From: an uncultured Actinomycetaceae bacterium
Lineage (GTDB): Bacteria > Actinomycetota > Actinomycetes > Actinomycetales > Actinomycetaceae
NCBI GenBank assembly: GCA_902464405.1
Contig: CABQJD010000002.1
Span: 62,001 to 126,000 of the forward strand
DNA length: 64,000 nt
Reading direction: 5' to 3'
Shown here: piece after piece, positions 27,591-36,457 of the stretch
Numbering within the stretch: the first letter of the stretch is position 1
Layout of the letters: the number at the start of each line of letters is the position of its first letter
Notes under the pieces: generated by a model
What the model saw: only the letters and a program-made list of their open reading frames with translations
Told to the model about the DNA's origin: nothing
The model's database searches: none
Position numbers and translations under genes: made by a program

Positions 27591-27873
27591 GCGTTCTTTT
27601 CCCTCCTAAAAGCCGCGAAAGCTGGTGTAAACCAAGCCGACTATAAGCCATACTGAGCATACAGCGCAGCACACCGTCACCGCTCTTTCTATCCCTCCCC
27701 ATTATGCCAGCTCAAACAAAGGAGAGGCACAAAAGATACGAAAGAATTTCTCGCGCGACTCACGGAAGAGCGCCCACAGCGCGCCGCACTCTTTGAGAGA
27801 AGCTATTTGAGAAGCCGTTTTGCGTACTTGCCGCACGTGACGAGATTAAAAGGTTTTATTTATACGGAGAAAA
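27591..27873. other. Gap between the OCD-like gene and glf
   Basis: This 283-bp stretch contains the upstream region of glf. A TATAGT box lies at 27640-27645 on the minus strand, about 50 bases before the ATG, without a clear -35. AAGAGTGC/GCGCTCTT can pair on the minus strand (8 bp with one G-U) but lacks a T-tract, so no terminator is claimed. No gene is seen. Confidence 0.35.
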
Positions 27874-28812
27874 TTACACCCAAAATTTCCCCTCAGGTTC
27901 GGAAATATTAATTTCCTGTGCACTTTGCACTGAATCAAGAATTTTTTTCGCAAAATAAAAATCGTGTGCAACGATTCCTATGTTGTATACAAGAATCCTC
28001 TCGTCATCACTCATACGCCCAAGTTTTTCCCCATTTAGCACTTGCGCCACCTCAGCAAAATAGGGAAATTGATCGAAGTACTTGAAATGCTTCACTTGGT
28101 CTGTATCGTCACCATAAATACGATCAAAAACAAGATCTGCCTGCATAAACCCACGCGAATGAATCGGAATAAGCGTCGTTCCCGAATCAAAAACGTCTGG
28201 GCAAACCGCGTCCTCATGAAAAACAGTGACTGCCGACAATACAACCTGAGCGCCTTTCACTGCTTCTTCCAAGGAATCACAGTAGGTGAAATGAAGATGT
28301 GAATACTCTCTGAAACGTTCAGCAAAACGAATATGCTGATCCTTGTATTTCACAAGTTTAATGTGAATATCTCTATCAGAATGCTTATGAGCAAGCACAA
28401 GAATTGCAGCTCGAGCAGTATTACCCAATCCCACCATAGCAATAGAGGTGTATCTGGGCACCGCGAGCACATCAGCACTATGAACAGCCACAGCCCCCGT
28501 ACGCATTGTGGTGATGTAGTTACCATCAAGAAGAGCCAGAGGTTTGCCGGTATCGTTTGAGTAAAGCAAAATTTTCGCGTCCAGAGTTGGCTCACGATGA
28601 GGATACCGATTCACTAATTTTGCTCCGGCAATACCGAAAGTCGTCATCACAATTGGCATAGTATTCCAGAAACGATCTTCTTCAGAATGAATACTTATCT
28701 TGGCAGGCATAAGCATTTCATCTTTATGCCTCAAAGCATCATCAACCCAATCCCACATTCGCGCAGGATCGAGTTGCAAATTCACAATATCGCTATGCCC
28801 AATTAGTTTCAT
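27874..28812 (-). CDS. Ornithine cyclodeaminase / mu-crystallin family enzyme
   Basis: This family includes NAD(P)-dependent imine reductases and amino-acid dehydrogenases and cyclodeaminases. The 312-residue protein has substrate-site residues PAK (Lys38) and GAKLVNRYP (Lys65), the RTGAVAVHSADVLA segment (about 104-117) and the Rossmann motif GLGNTARAA (128-136). The substrate cannot be read from the sequence. It starts about 50 bases after the cytidylyltransferase/PLP fusion and surely shares its transcript, so it probably acts on the same amino-alcohol or amino-acid precursor. Confidence 0.85.
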   Translation of the reverse strand: MKLIGHSDIVNLQLDPARMWDWVDDALRHKDEMLMPAKISIHSEEDRFWNTMPIVMTTFGIAGAKLVNRYPHREPTLDAKILLYSNDTGKPLALLDGNYITTMRTGAVAVHSADVLAVPRYTSIAMVGLGNTARAAILVLAHKHSDRDIHIKLVKYKDQHIRFAERFREYSHLHFTYCDSLEEAVKGAQVVLSAVTVFHEDAVCPDVFDSGTTLIPIHSRGFMQADLVFDRIYGDDTDQVKHFKYFDQFPYFAEVAQVLNGEKLGRMSDDERILVYNIGIVAHDFYFAKKILDSVQSAQEINISEPEGKFWV

Positions 28813-28863
28813 ATTTCCTGTATTCCCAACGAGACGCCAAACAAGAAGACACCTAAAACAGCT

Positions 28864-30696
28864 TTACTGAATTTCGCGAAGAGCTTGCAGCAGCCGTTCA
28901 TTATCTTCGGTTGAACGAACTGCCAGGCGAATATATTGTTTGCCGTCAAAACCAGTCTTCCCTGAAAGATCTTTGATAATAAGATCGCGTTCCAAGCAAG
29001 CTATTGTGAGCTCTTGAGCGGTATGCGGAGCAAGTACTTCTGCCGTCACGAAGTTTGCCTGCGAGGGAATCACTCGAAGATAGGAAATAGCGTTGAGATC
29101 AGAAATGAATTTCTCACGCACAGCTTTAATCTTTTCTAAAGCGCACGCGTAGTCTTTCTTGTATTTTTCTTCGATCTGCATATAAAACTCTGCAAAAGAG
29201 TTGATATTCCAAATAGATACGTCTTTTTTGAAGCGCGCTATTGCCTGCACGTCTGCACTTGCCAGCACGCCCAAACGTAGCCCTGCCACACCATAACTCT
29301 TAGAAATTGATTTCATAATGAAAAGATGAGGGTGCGCATCGAGCACTTCTTGCAGCAAAAGCGAATTGCTGGTGCCTTGCGCAAAATCAATAAAACTTTC
29401 GTCGAGCACGAGCGTGATCCCTTGATCTTCCGCCCAATCAGCCAAGCGCAGAGCATCTTCTTGAGGAATAAAGTTACCTGAGGGGTTATCTGGATTGATG
29501 ACGATCAGAGATTTGATTCGCTGCCCGTCAGCAGTTTTAGCACTCTCGGAGCTTCCAAAGAACTCTATGAGATCATCAGCTGTGTAAGAAAAATCAGGAT
29601 TATCTGCTTGGAATACAACAGGCGCATCGGCACGGCGGTTCGGATATTCCTCGAAAGTTGGGCGAATCACGCCGTACGGCATCGGAAGCTCTGCCATAAG
29701 CGATTTAATAAGCTCCGCAGCCCCGTTGCCAACCACGATATTTTCTGGTTGCACACCAAAGTTTTTTGCTGCAAGTAAAGCATTAACTCCCATACCCGAG
29801 GGATAATCAGCAAGCAGTGAATCAAAATTCGCTTTGATTTCATCTTTCATTCGCTGAGGAGGGAAATAAGGATTCACGAGATAGCAGTAATCGAGCATTT
29901 TAGGATAGCGCCAATAGCCTCCATAGCGTGATTCAAATAGTTTCTTACGCTGAAGCGGATCGGGATGGAAGATAGACGAAGCAATATCGAGATCTTGCGT
30001 ATCATCTATCTCGTACCATTTTTGCCCATCGAGACGTTTCGCTTTTATCTCCGGATCGTCGAGCAAGGTAATTACGCGGAGCACCTGCTCGTAGTATTCA
30101 TTGCGCCCCAAAGCCTGCGTGTAAGCATCTAGAAATGGCACATAGTGGGTGGCTGAAAACTTTTGGGAGAACTTATAGATATTGACGGTTTTATAGTAGG
30201 AATCAATATCTTCGTATTTAAATTTCTTGCCGGGCACAAACGCCGAGATGCTATCGTCTCCATCGAGCTTGACGACAGTGCCATCCATCCAAGATTCGTA
30301 TTTATCTACAAGCGCGAGCGTTTCACGAGGGTCACTCAAAAGGACGTCTAAAACCGAATCTTCAAAAATAAGATCAGATTCCAAGAGGAGAGTGTCATCT
30401 TCGAGGAGCCGATCTTTTGCAAGCCAGAGAGAATAGATATTGTTCGTTTTGTCGTAGATAGGGTTATCAATAAACTCCACAGGAGTGGAAATATTCAGCC
30501 CCTCAATATATTCAACGAGCTTTTTCCCTTCATAGCCAGTGACGATCACTATTTTTGCCAAAGATTGAGCATCGAGCTGACGAAGCATACGCTCAATAAG
30601 CGTCACCCCATTGACTTTCACCATACATTTTGTGTTGTTTGCGGTGAGATCTTTTAGGCGAGACCCCATTCCAGCTGCCAAAATAAGTGCTTGCAT
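28864..30696 (-). CDS. Bifunctional nucleotidyltransferase / PLP-dependent aminotransferase-fold enzyme
   Basis: The 610-residue fusion joins a LicC-like cytidylyltransferase (about 1-240: AAGMGSRL at 7-14, TNNIYSLW at 84-91, acidic ESDLIF, YEIDDTQDL at 228-236) to a fold-type I PLP domain (about 255-610). The PLP half has NPDNPSG at 401, LDESFIDF and the Schiff-base Lys466 in SISKSYGVAGLRLG, closest in pattern to HisC and the CobD threonine-phosphate decarboxylase. A likely reading is decarboxylation of a phospho-amino acid followed by CTP-dependent activation, giving CDP-ethanolamine or a relative for the LicD enzymes. Transamination is the alternative. TAGAAT about 20 bases upstream may be the promoter. 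Confidence 0.85.
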   Translation of the reverse strand: MQALILAAGMGSRLKDLTANNTKCMVKVNGVTLIERMLRQLDAQSLAKIVIVTGYEGKKLVEYIEGLNISTPVEFIDNPIYDKTNNIYSLWLAKDRLLEDDTLLLESDLIFEDSVLDVLLSDPRETLALVDKYESWMDGTVVKLDGDDSISAFVPGKKFKYEDIDSYYKTVNIYKFSQKFSATHYVPFLDAYTQALGRNEYYEQVLRVITLLDDPEIKAKRLDGQKWYEIDDTQDLDIASSIFHPDPLQRKKLFESRYGGYWRYPKMLDYCYLVNPYFPPQRMKDEIKANFDSLLADYPSGMGVNALLAAKNFGVQPENIVVGNGAAELIKSLMAELPMPYGVIRPTFEEYPNRRADAPVVFQADNPDFSYTADDLIEFFGSSESAKTADGQRIKSLIVINPDNPSGNFIPQEDALRLADWAEDQGITLVLDESFIDFAQGTSNSLLLQEVLDAHPHLFIMKSISKSYGVAGLRLGVLASADVQAIARFKKDVSIWNINSFAEFYMQIEEKYKKDYACALEKIKAVREKFISDLNAISYLRVIPSQANFVTAEVLAPHTAQELTIACLERDLIIKDLSGKTGFDGKQYIRLAVRSTEDNERLLQALREIQ

Positions 30697-30863
30697 GAAA
30701 ACTCAACTTTCTTTCATTCTAGGATTTCAATTCCACGAGCTTATTTTCTTTTCGCAATTGTACCGAAGCAATTATATCGAACACACAAGGGCAATTATCT
30801 AGCTTGGCAGGCTGTTTTCATGCACAACTAGACAACAACATTCACATCTGTAACTATAGAATC

Positions 30864-32990
30864 ATGTTTATCTGCAGTAACAGACTTTTTTCCCGTATGC
30901 TGACGATTGCTGCGGCAGCGCTCCTCATATGCTCTGGCATCGCATCTATAAAAACTGCTCCACACGCATACGCAGCTCCCGTTTCCGACTGGCAGGCCGG
31001 ATATATTATTTCCGATGAGAACTTCTACACTCAGGGAAATATGAGTACTGCGCAGATACAAGATTTCCTCAATGAAAAAGGAGCATACTGCTATGGAGAT
31101 CGGTGCCTGAAAAATTATCGTGGAACTTTAGGCACGTTTTCAGCAGGCTCCTGCCCACGCACAGTGCAGGGCGGAAGCGGGCTAAGCGCTGCAGAAATGA
31201 TTTATAGAGTATCGAAATCCTGCAATATCTCAGCAAAAGCGCTTCTCGTCACTTTGGAAAAAGAAAACTCATTAGTTACCTCACCAGCATGGTACAACTC
31301 ACGCACAGGGCGCTCAGCATTCCAAACCGCATTAGGCTTTGGCTGCCCAGATACTGCACCTTGCGATTCGCAATACTACGGCGTTGGAAATCAGATTTAT
31401 CATGCCGCAAAGCAGTTCAATATCTATAAAAAATATCCGTATTCCTTTAATCATCAAGCAGGAAAGACAGCGTGGATAGGATACAACCCCTCCAGTTCGT
31501 GCGGCGGATCCAACGTTTACATACGCAATGCCGCAACTGCTGGTCTCTACAACTACACCCCCTATCAGCCAAACGCTGCTGCTCTTCGAGCTGGAGTGGG
31601 CACTGGGGATTGGTGCAGTGCATACGGAAACAGAAATTTCTACGTCCTTTATAAAAACTGGTTTGGCGATCCGCGCACCAGCACACCTGCTCGAACCGTC
31701 ACCAAAGAAAAAATCGCAGCGCTTAAACCTTTGTATTCAAGCAGCAAACTCACACCCTGGGGCTGGAGCGACACGATGAAAAAGCTCCAAGAAGCAATGT
31801 TGCTGGCTGTTCCTACTTTCCCTGAGTTCACTCCCGATGGCGGTTACGGCACACGCACTATCGCCATCGTGAAAAACTTCCAGGAAGAAAACGATCTTCC
31901 CGTGACTGGCGAAGTCGATCAAGATACCGCGTATGCTCTTATTCGCAAAGGATTCCCCATTTATGTTGCCACACCGCACACCTACTACAGCTCGATGGCT
32001 AAAGGAGCTTACGGAGACGCCGTCCTCACATTGCAAATAGGAGCTAAAGGTCTCTACCCACAGTGGTTCTCAGCCACTCCAGATGCATCGTACGGAGCAA
32101 AAACTGCTTCGTTTGTGAGCCAATTCCAGGCTTCACGCAATCTCCCAAGCACAGGCATAGTAGACGCCGCCACTGCGCAAGCGCTACAAAAATCAGGGAT
32201 TCCTCTTTCTATAAAAGAAATTCCTGAGCCAGAGCCAATCTATTTGGATCACATTCTGTGGAATTACGAATGGAGCTTAGACGTCTTGCACGTGCAGCGA
32301 GCGCTCGTCAAATACTTCCCTCAGTACGCACAATTTGAGCCAGACGGAGGATTTGGCCCTAAGACGGAAGAAGCCGTGAAAGCTATCCAACGTGCGAACG
32401 GAATTTATCCTGACGGCGGCGTGGGGCAAAAAACGCTGCAGCTTTTGCGTAGCGTGGGAGTTGAAGCAGATATGATATCTCACGCTTCATCTCAAACGTT
32501 GCTGACTAAAGGCGTCTGGTATTCCCCTTCCGTGCTGACTCTTCAGCAAGGACTGCGCAAGCATTTCCCACAAAACTTCCCTCATCAGCCCGACGGCTGC
32601 TTTGGCAACGGGACTGAAGAAGGCGTGAAAGCAGCGCAGAGATATTTCGGTATCCGCGCAACAGGAATCGTAGATGCAGATACGGCAGAAAAATTCCAGC
32701 AGCTTGGCATTCCTCTCAGCGTATCTAATCCTCCGCAAGAGCTAGCGCACACGTTGAGCACTCCGCTCGGGCAATGGCAGTGGAACTCAGACGTACTCGC
32801 ATTGCAGAAAATATTAAAATACTACTTCCCTGTGCAAACTCCATATACTCCTGATGGCGGCTATGGCGTGGGCACGAAAGCCGGCATGATCGAGGTGCAA
32901 AATATAATCGGAGCGCCTGCCACTGGCGTATTTGATGAAGCAACGGCAGCCGCATTGCAAGCATACGGAATACCTCTTCTATATAGGTAA
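30864..32990 (+). CDS. Secreted protein with five peptidoglycan-binding repeats
   Basis: The protein is 708 residues from ATG 30864; an upstream ATG (30804) would put 20 polar residues before the signal. A signal peptide ends near residue 37 (AYAAPVS). An N-terminal domain of about 225 residues (QIQDFLNEKG, KALLVTLEKENSLV, DWCSAYGNRNFYVLYKNWFGDP) recurs in actinobacterial wall proteins and may be lysozyme-like, with a Glu in LEKENSL. Five PG_binding_1 repeats of 75-85 residues follow, each with the pattern PDGGYG...TGxVDxxTAxAL. It is divergent from the CDP-activation genes. No conventional ribosome site is seen. Confidence 0.85.
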   Translation: MFICSNRLFSRMLTIAAAALLICSGIASIKTAPHAYAAPVSDWQAGYIISDENFYTQGNMSTAQIQDFLNEKGAYCYGDRCLKNYRGTLGTFSAGSCPRTVQGGSGLSAAEMIYRVSKSCNISAKALLVTLEKENSLVTSPAWYNSRTGRSAFQTALGFGCPDTAPCDSQYYGVGNQIYHAAKQFNIYKKYPYSFNHQAGKTAWIGYNPSSSCGGSNVYIRNAATAGLYNYTPYQPNAAALRAGVGTGDWCSAYGNRNFYVLYKNWFGDPRTSTPARTVTKEKIAALKPLYSSSKLTPWGWSDTMKKLQEAMLLAVPTFPEFTPDGGYGTRTIAIVKNFQEENDLPVTGEVDQDTAYALIRKGFPIYVATPHTYYSSMAKGAYGDAVLTLQIGAKGLYPQWFSATPDASYGAKTASFVSQFQASRNLPSTGIVDAATAQALQKSGIPLSIKEIPEPEPIYLDHILWNYEWSLDVLHVQRALVKYFPQYAQFEPDGGFGPKTEEAVKAIQRANGIYPDGGVGQKTLQLLRSVGVEADMISHASSQTLLTKGVWYSPSVLTLQQGLRKHFPQNFPHQPDGCFGNGTEEGVKAAQRYFGIRATGIVDADTAEKFQQLGIPLSVSNPPQELAHTLSTPLGQWQWNSDVLALQKILKYYFPVQTPYTPDGGYGVGTKAGMIEVQNIIGAPATGVFDEATAAALQAYGIPLLYR

Positions 32991-33004
32991 TTTATATAGG
33001 TAAT
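32980..33004. repeat. 12-bp direct repeat over a stop codon
   Basis: TATATAGGTAAT occurs at 32980-32991 and 32993-33004. The TAA stop of the repeat-protein gene (32988-32990) lies in the first copy. Confidence 0.75.
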
Positions 33005-33112
33005 CTGTATAAACAGCCTGCGCATTGCGTATACAGAATCCTGCACGATTTCTTCTCGGCGAGCGTTGAGGCAAGAATCGAAAATATACGCAAAGAAAGA
33101 AGATAAAACAGC

Positions 33113-33655
33113 ATGAAAAAATATCTAGCAATTATAGCGGCAGCTGCGATACTGCTCAGTGCATGTAGCGCAGCTCAGCCAGACGTTTCTTCTCATCACA
33201 AGAATTCCACTTCAAGCTCTTCACAAGTAGAAAAGCGCACAAAAGAAGATACAGTTCGTGACGATAAAAAAGACGAAACGCCTCAGCCTTCTGATTCTGC
33301 CGCCATCGCAGCAGCCGACGTCACCGCAGATCAGAGCACGCCTGAAGGAGCTGTATTACTTTATCTACAATCTTTCGCATCAGGCGATATATCAACTTTA
33401 TGCAACACTATCGCCACTTTCGCGATCAATCGTCTCGAAGCGATAGGAGAAACATGCGAAAGTACCTACGGCGGATCTCCTATGCCGCAGCCAGCGCAGC
33501 ACGTGAAGAATCTCAGTTTTTCCGATAATGGCGAAAGTGACGATGGACGAGGGCGATCTGTGCTCGTTTATGATACCAACGGCACGTACTCGTTCGTATG
33601 CGTCGAGGAAGAAGGCAGCTGGCACGTGGATCCAGAAAGCTACAGCCGAGTATAA
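33113..33655 (+). CDS. Small lipoprotein
   Basis: The 180-residue product has a lipoprotein signal ending in the lipobox LLSAC (Cys18) and a Ser/Lys/Asp-rich linker to about residue 75. A compact domain follows (STPEGAVLLYLQSFASGDISTLCNTI... to GSWHVDPESY), resembling NTF2-like or DUF4878 lipoprotein domains that often sense or bind small molecules. The two cysteines in LCNTI and GETCES could form a disulfide. It follows the repeat protein by 122 bases. Function unknown. Confidence 0.82.
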   Translation: MKKYLAIIAAAAILLSACSAAQPDVSSHHKNSTSSSSQVEKRTKEDTVRDDKKDETPQPSDSAAIAAADVTADQSTPEGAVLLYLQSFASGDISTLCNTIATFAINRLEAIGETCESTYGGSPMPQPAQHVKNLSFSDNGESDDGRGRSVLVYDTNGTYSFVCVEEEGSWHVDPESYSRV

Positions 33656-33807
33656 ACTGTCAACGTTGAGCTTTATCTTCTGGTACGTTTAAGTGTGCGC
33701 ATTTATTAACGTACTGATGTGTGCGTTTTAAGTGTGCGTATGTGTGTATATTTCGCTTATATAGATATGCGCGCGCAGCAAAGGCTGTACGCGATGAAAG
33801 GTTGGCA

Positions 33808-34503
33808 ATGATTACGCGGATAAAACGCTGGCTTCGCACTTGCGCAGTGACGAAATCTTTATATCAGCGCCTCTACGATATTAAGTTTGCCCGCGAAGAA
33901 CGCTGCGCCAATGCCGCCTTAAAAAACAGCGGAGCTGAGGTGCTCTCACAGATAAAATCGCTTATGCGCAGCATAGACGCCGAATGGTATCTCGCTTACG
34001 GCACATGCCTTGGCGCTCTGCGTAACCATCAGTTCATCGGGCACGATACGGATATGGATTTTTATCTTTGCCCCAAGCCCGGCGCCACACTACAAGACGT
34101 AAATGCAGCACTCGCCGCTGGCGGATATAGGCATCATCACGATTATGAGGTGAACGGAGTTCCCGTAGAAAGCAGCTGGGAGCTTGATGGCGTGAATTTC
34201 GATATATTCGTGCTAGAGGAAAAAAAGGAAGGATACGGTTGCTATCTTTTTAACCGTTTTCCAGATGTTTCCTACACCTGCGAAACCGAATATAGCGTAA
34301 GCCTAAGCCAGGCACCGCACTTATCAGGCGTGAGCAGCGTAGACCTAGCAGGCGTAAGTGCCCCTATCCCTGCTAACGCACAAGATTTTATGAGCCTCTA
34401 TTACGGAGAAAATTGGATTACACCCGATCCGAGCTACACATGGGAAAATTCATTAAATTCCCGTATTCGCTGCAGCAAACTCGGATACTATAAGAGCTAT
34501 TAA
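33808..34503 (+). CDS. LicD/fukutin-type phosphotransferase
   Basis: LicD-family enzymes move phosphocholine or a similar phospho-alcohol from a CDP donor to a glycan. The 231-residue product has WYLAYGTCLGALRNHQFIGHDTDMDFYL, the family nucleotidyltransferase motif with the metal-binding DTDMD, and VNFDIFVLEE as the second acidic strand. The start is set at ATG 33808, 7 nt after AAAGG; a GTG at 33721 is possible. It heads a unit LicD - GT2 - DUF1919. The acceptor and phospho-group are unknown. Confidence 0.85.
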   Translation: MITRIKRWLRTCAVTKSLYQRLYDIKFAREERCANAALKNSGAEVLSQIKSLMRSIDAEWYLAYGTCLGALRNHQFIGHDTDMDFYLCPKPGATLQDVNAALAAGGYRHHHDYEVNGVPVESSWELDGVNFDIFVLEEKKEGYGCYLFNRFPDVSYTCETEYSVSLSQAPHLSGVSSVDLAGVSAPIPANAQDFMSLYYGENWITPDPSYTWENSLNSRIRCSKLGYYKSY

Positions 34504-34532
34504 TCTCTGCTTCTGCCACCTTTAGGAACCTT

Positions 34533-35594
34533 ATGCCATCTTTTAAGCAGCTCATCAACCCAAGAATTTCCTTGGGCATTATTGCTTTGAATGAAGAATC
34601 TTACCTTCCCGATATGCTTTCGTGTATTGAAGCTCAAGATTATCCCCACGAACGTATCCAACTGCTACTTATAGACAGCGGATCGCATGATTCAACTCCT
34701 GCGCTTATGGAAAAGTTTACACAGAAAGCAAAAAGTTTTGAATCCATCATTACTCTACCTAACCCTGGGAAAACTCCTCCTCACGGGTGGAATGTATTCC
34801 TCACACACGCCACAGGCGAGGTGCTTGTGCGAGTTGATGCGCATGCGCGTATCCCGCAAAATTTTTTGAGCAGCATAGTTGACGTGCTTCAGGAAGACGA
34901 AGCAGTTGCAGGCGGCCCTCGCCCCACAATCGTCCCACCTAATGCGAGCAATTGGCAGCGAGTGCTGCACGCTGCAGAAGAATCGCTTTTCGGAGCTTCT
35001 ATCGCTAAGTATCGTGGAAAAGATAGTTCTTCGCCGTCTGTTGCTCAATACGTTCAATCAGTCTTTCACCCTGGATACCGCAAAGAAATCGTCGATGAGG
35101 TGGGATTTTTCAATGAAGATCTCACGCGCACCGAAGACAACGACTATTCGTATCGTATCCGAAAAGCTGGCTACAAAATCCGTTTCGATTCTCGGATATA
35201 TTCCGAGCAAATTATCCGCCCGTGCCTATCAGCGATGGCGAAGCAAAAACATGCGAACGGATATTGGATAGGGCGCACTCTTTTTATTCAGCCAGGCTGT
35301 ATAGAAATATATCACCTCGTACCAGCTGCTTTTGTGGGAGCTATTATCGGAGGAATAACACTCGCCTTATTCGGTATGAGCATTCCTCTTTTTCTTCTTC
35401 TGGGAAGCTATGCACTTGCCGATATTGCACTGAGCTTACTCTCTCTTCTTTCTATCAAGCCTTTGACGCTAAAATCTATCTGCCTTCCACTTATTTTCCC
35501 CATATTGCATATTTCCTACGGCATCGGCACGTGGGGAGGAATTATTTCGGGTGCAGCGCGGAGCATTCTCCGCCTCCTAAAGAAAGGGCGATAA
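34533..35594 (+). CDS. Family 2 glycosyltransferase with C-terminal membrane helices
   Basis: The 353-residue protein begins with a GT2 domain: SLGIIALNEESYL, LLIDSGSHDST, the DxD-type VRVDAHARIP, and TRTEDNDYSYRIRKAGYKI for the acceptor loop. Three or so hydrophobic segments follow from about residue 255 (YHLVPAAFVGAIIGGITLAL onward). It resembles EpsO/ExoA-like transferases that add a sugar to a lipid-linked chain at the inner membrane face. AGGAA lies 5 nt before the ATG. The next gene follows after 2 bases. Confidence 0.9.
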   Translation: MPSFKQLINPRISLGIIALNEESYLPDMLSCIEAQDYPHERIQLLLIDSGSHDSTPALMEKFTQKAKSFESIITLPNPGKTPPHGWNVFLTHATGEVLVRVDAHARIPQNFLSSIVDVLQEDEAVAGGPRPTIVPPNASNWQRVLHAAEESLFGASIAKYRGKDSSSPSVAQYVQSVFHPGYRKEIVDEVGFFNEDLTRTEDNDYSYRIRKAGYKIRFDSRIYSEQIIRPCLSAMAKQKHANGYWIGRTLFIQPGCIEIYHLVPAAFVGAIIGGITLALFGMSIPLFLLLGSYALADIALSLLSLLSIKPLTLKSICLPLIFPILHISYGIGTWGGIISGAARSILRLLKKGR

Positions 35595-35596
35595 TA

Positions 35597-36292
35597 ATGG
35601 ATGCTCTTCGTAAGATGAAAGATACAATGCTCACGCGTTGGCATATATGGCGAAACAGACATCTTAAAAATCGCGACGTGACGATTATTTCAAATAACTG
35701 TATTGCAGGGGTGATTTATCACGACTGCGGCATGCGCTTTCTCTCTCCTACTATAAATCTATGGTTATCTGCTGAAGATTTTTTCACTTATGCAGCCCAT
35801 ATACACCACTACTGCCCTCAATATGGCGCTAATCTTACTGAGATAAAAGAGGAGGGCATCGATTATCCTGTTGGACGGCTCACGCCTCTGCCCACAACTA
35901 ATCTCCCAGCACTTACGATCTATTTTCAGCATTATTCTTCTTTCTCTTCAGCAAAAGAAAAATGGGAAGAGCGATCGCGGCGAATCAATCTGGAAAATAT
36001 CTGCATGATATTTGAATCCTCACAAGATATTCCAGCCGATAGCCCGATTTATGAGCTTTTGCGAAATGCGCCTTATACGCATAAAGTGCTGGTGACAAGC
36101 AAAAATTCTGCAGCTACTACCGAAGATTTACCCGTTGTGCACCTGCCGATCTATAGCAAACCCAACTATTTTCCCGGCAAGATTTTTGCAACAAAAACGA
36201 AACTCTCTCTTTCTAGATGGCTGGACGATTTTGATTACGTGACGTTTCTCAATGCTTCTCAAGGCACGCTCACTTACGAATACAATGAATAG
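35597..36292 (+). CDS. DUF1919 family exopolysaccharide protein
   Basis: The 231-residue product (ATG 35597, 2 bases after the glycosyltransferase stop, with AAAGGG upstream) has the DUF1919 pattern: NRDVTIISNNCIAGVIYHDCGMRFLSPTINLWL, a PVGRL segment and a C-terminal DDFDYVTFLN. DUF1919 members occur in exopolysaccharide and capsule loci and are thought to modify the glycan, but the reaction is unknown. The reading frame continues upstream inside the preceding gene; that part is not real. Confidence 0.87.
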   Translation: MDALRKMKDTMLTRWHIWRNRHLKNRDVTIISNNCIAGVIYHDCGMRFLSPTINLWLSAEDFFTYAAHIHHYCPQYGANLTEIKEEGIDYPVGRLTPLPTTNLPALTIYFQHYSSFSSAKEKWEERSRRINLENICMIFESSQDIPADSPIYELLRNAPYTHKVLVTSKNSAATTEDLPVVHLPIYSKPNYFPGKIFATKTKLSLSRWLDDFDYVTFLNASQGTLTYEYNE

Positions 36293-36405
36293 CGATACAA
36301 GGAGATTCAAGAGATACTGAGGCGTGCGAGCGCTCCTGCCCTCGCGATTTCATAAAGAAATTTCATTGCCAGCAGGCTAGCACAGCCCATATAGCAGTAG
36401 GTTTG

Positions 36406-36445
36406 ATTTCATTCAGAGTGCTTAAATTTCATTCAGAGTGCTTAA
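36406..36445. repeat. 20-bp perfect tandem repeat
   Basis: ATTTCATTCAGAGTGCTTAA is present twice in direct succession, 12 bases after the end of the GT4 gene. The 165-bp gap here (36293-36457) holds nothing else recognisable. Confidence 0.9.
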
Positions 36446-36457
36446 AATGCAGCTCAC

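Noticed and set aside
28864..30696. Phosphonate CMP-AEP synthase (PntC with AEP transaminase)
   Set aside because: That fusion has a class V transaminase, whereas this PLP half has class I/II motifs, and no phosphoenolpyruvate mutase gene is present.
35222..35596. N-terminal extension of the DUF1919 gene
   Set aside because: This part overlaps the glycosyltransferase in another frame; the family begins at ATG 35597, which has a ribosome site.
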